This document shows, piece after piece, positions 5,710 to 5,828 of a stretch of 5,828 bases of DNA. Made by a program: the position numbers and the translations under genes. Source of the DNA: Fibrobacterota bacterium (GTDB lineage: Bacteria > Fibrobacterota > Chitinivibrionia > Chitinivibrionales > JANQEN01); NCBI GenBank assembly GCA_030619215.1, contig JAUXBV010000252.1, forward strand, positions 1 through 5,828, written 5' to 3'. The notes below the pieces were generated by a model, which worked only from the letters and a program-made list of their open reading frames with translations, ran no database searches and was not told the DNA's origin. Positions within the stretch are counted from its first letter, which is position 1. Each line of letters begins with the position of its first letter.

Positions 5710-5828
5710 ATGAAATTCAAATTTAATACTGGAATCTTTGCAATAGAAACAGATGCGAACAGCTACAAAATATCTATGGCCATAACAATACTATCATTTT
5801 TATTAGCAGACATTTTGGTTGTTTTAAA
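5710..5828 (+). CDS. N-terminus of an unrecognised membrane protein, cut by the window edge
   Basis: An open frame of 39 complete codons starts at ATG 5710 and reaches the window end without a stop. GAGG at 5701-5704 lies five bases upstream of the start. The first 20 residues are polar to mixed (MKFKFNTGIFAIETDANSYK) and residues 21-39 are a strongly hydrophobic stretch (ISMAITILSF then LLADILVVL) that reads as a membrane helix. The helix comes too late and the leader is too acidic for a simple cleaved signal peptide, so a membrane anchor or the first helix of a multi-pass protein is more likely. I do not recognise the family. Its separation from the protease gene by a strong terminator argues against co-transcription with it. 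Confidence 0.6.
   Translation, partial: MKFKFNTGIFAIETDANSYKISMAITILSFLLADILVVL

Overview
The window holds three consecutive plus-strand genes for secreted cysteine-protease-like proteins of the gingipain (peptidase C25) type, plus the first 39 codons of a fourth gene that starts a membrane protein. All three protease-like proteins end in a short beta-rich tail of the kind that directs proteins to the type IX secretion system (T9SS), and the two complete ones begin with a signal peptide. This combination, together with AT-rich spacers, moderate-GC genes and AGGAGG-type ribosome sites, suggests a bacterium of the Fibrobacterota/Bacteroidota (FCB) superphylum, possibly an uncultured or Chitinispirillum-like lineage. 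The taxonomic guess is inference from protein style only.

Layout: (1) bases 1-869 carry the 3' part of a C25-like gene whose beginning lies outside the window. A hairpin plus T-tract at 877-929 follows it. (2) Bases 1025-2647 encode a complete 540-residue paralogue of the first gene; the two look like a tandem duplication. (3) Bases 2648-3216 are a 569-base, very AT-rich gene-free spacer with an unusual density of inverted and direct repeats and a plausible promoter just before the next gene. (4) Bases 3217-5154 encode a 645-residue, more typical gingipain-like protease with a C25-style propeptide, a GHGG/ACVTGDF active site and a different style of C-terminal tail. A strong terminator lies at 5223-5261. 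(5) Bases 5262-5709 are gene-free and contain a cluster of degenerate repeats, three in one orientation and two in the other, that resembles the fused ends of an IS21-type insertion sequence. (6) Bases 5710-5828 begin a small membrane-protein gene that runs off the window; its ribosome site sits in a short hairpin.

How they may work together: the three proteins would be exported across the inner membrane by Sec, then moved over the outer membrane by T9SS to act as extracellular or surface-bound proteases (or as inactive relatives with a binding role). The terminators and long spacer suggest separate transcription units rather than one operon. The most interesting protein feature is that the first two genes keep a His/Cys pair at gingipain-like spacing but replace the GHG motif around the histidine with C-H-S.
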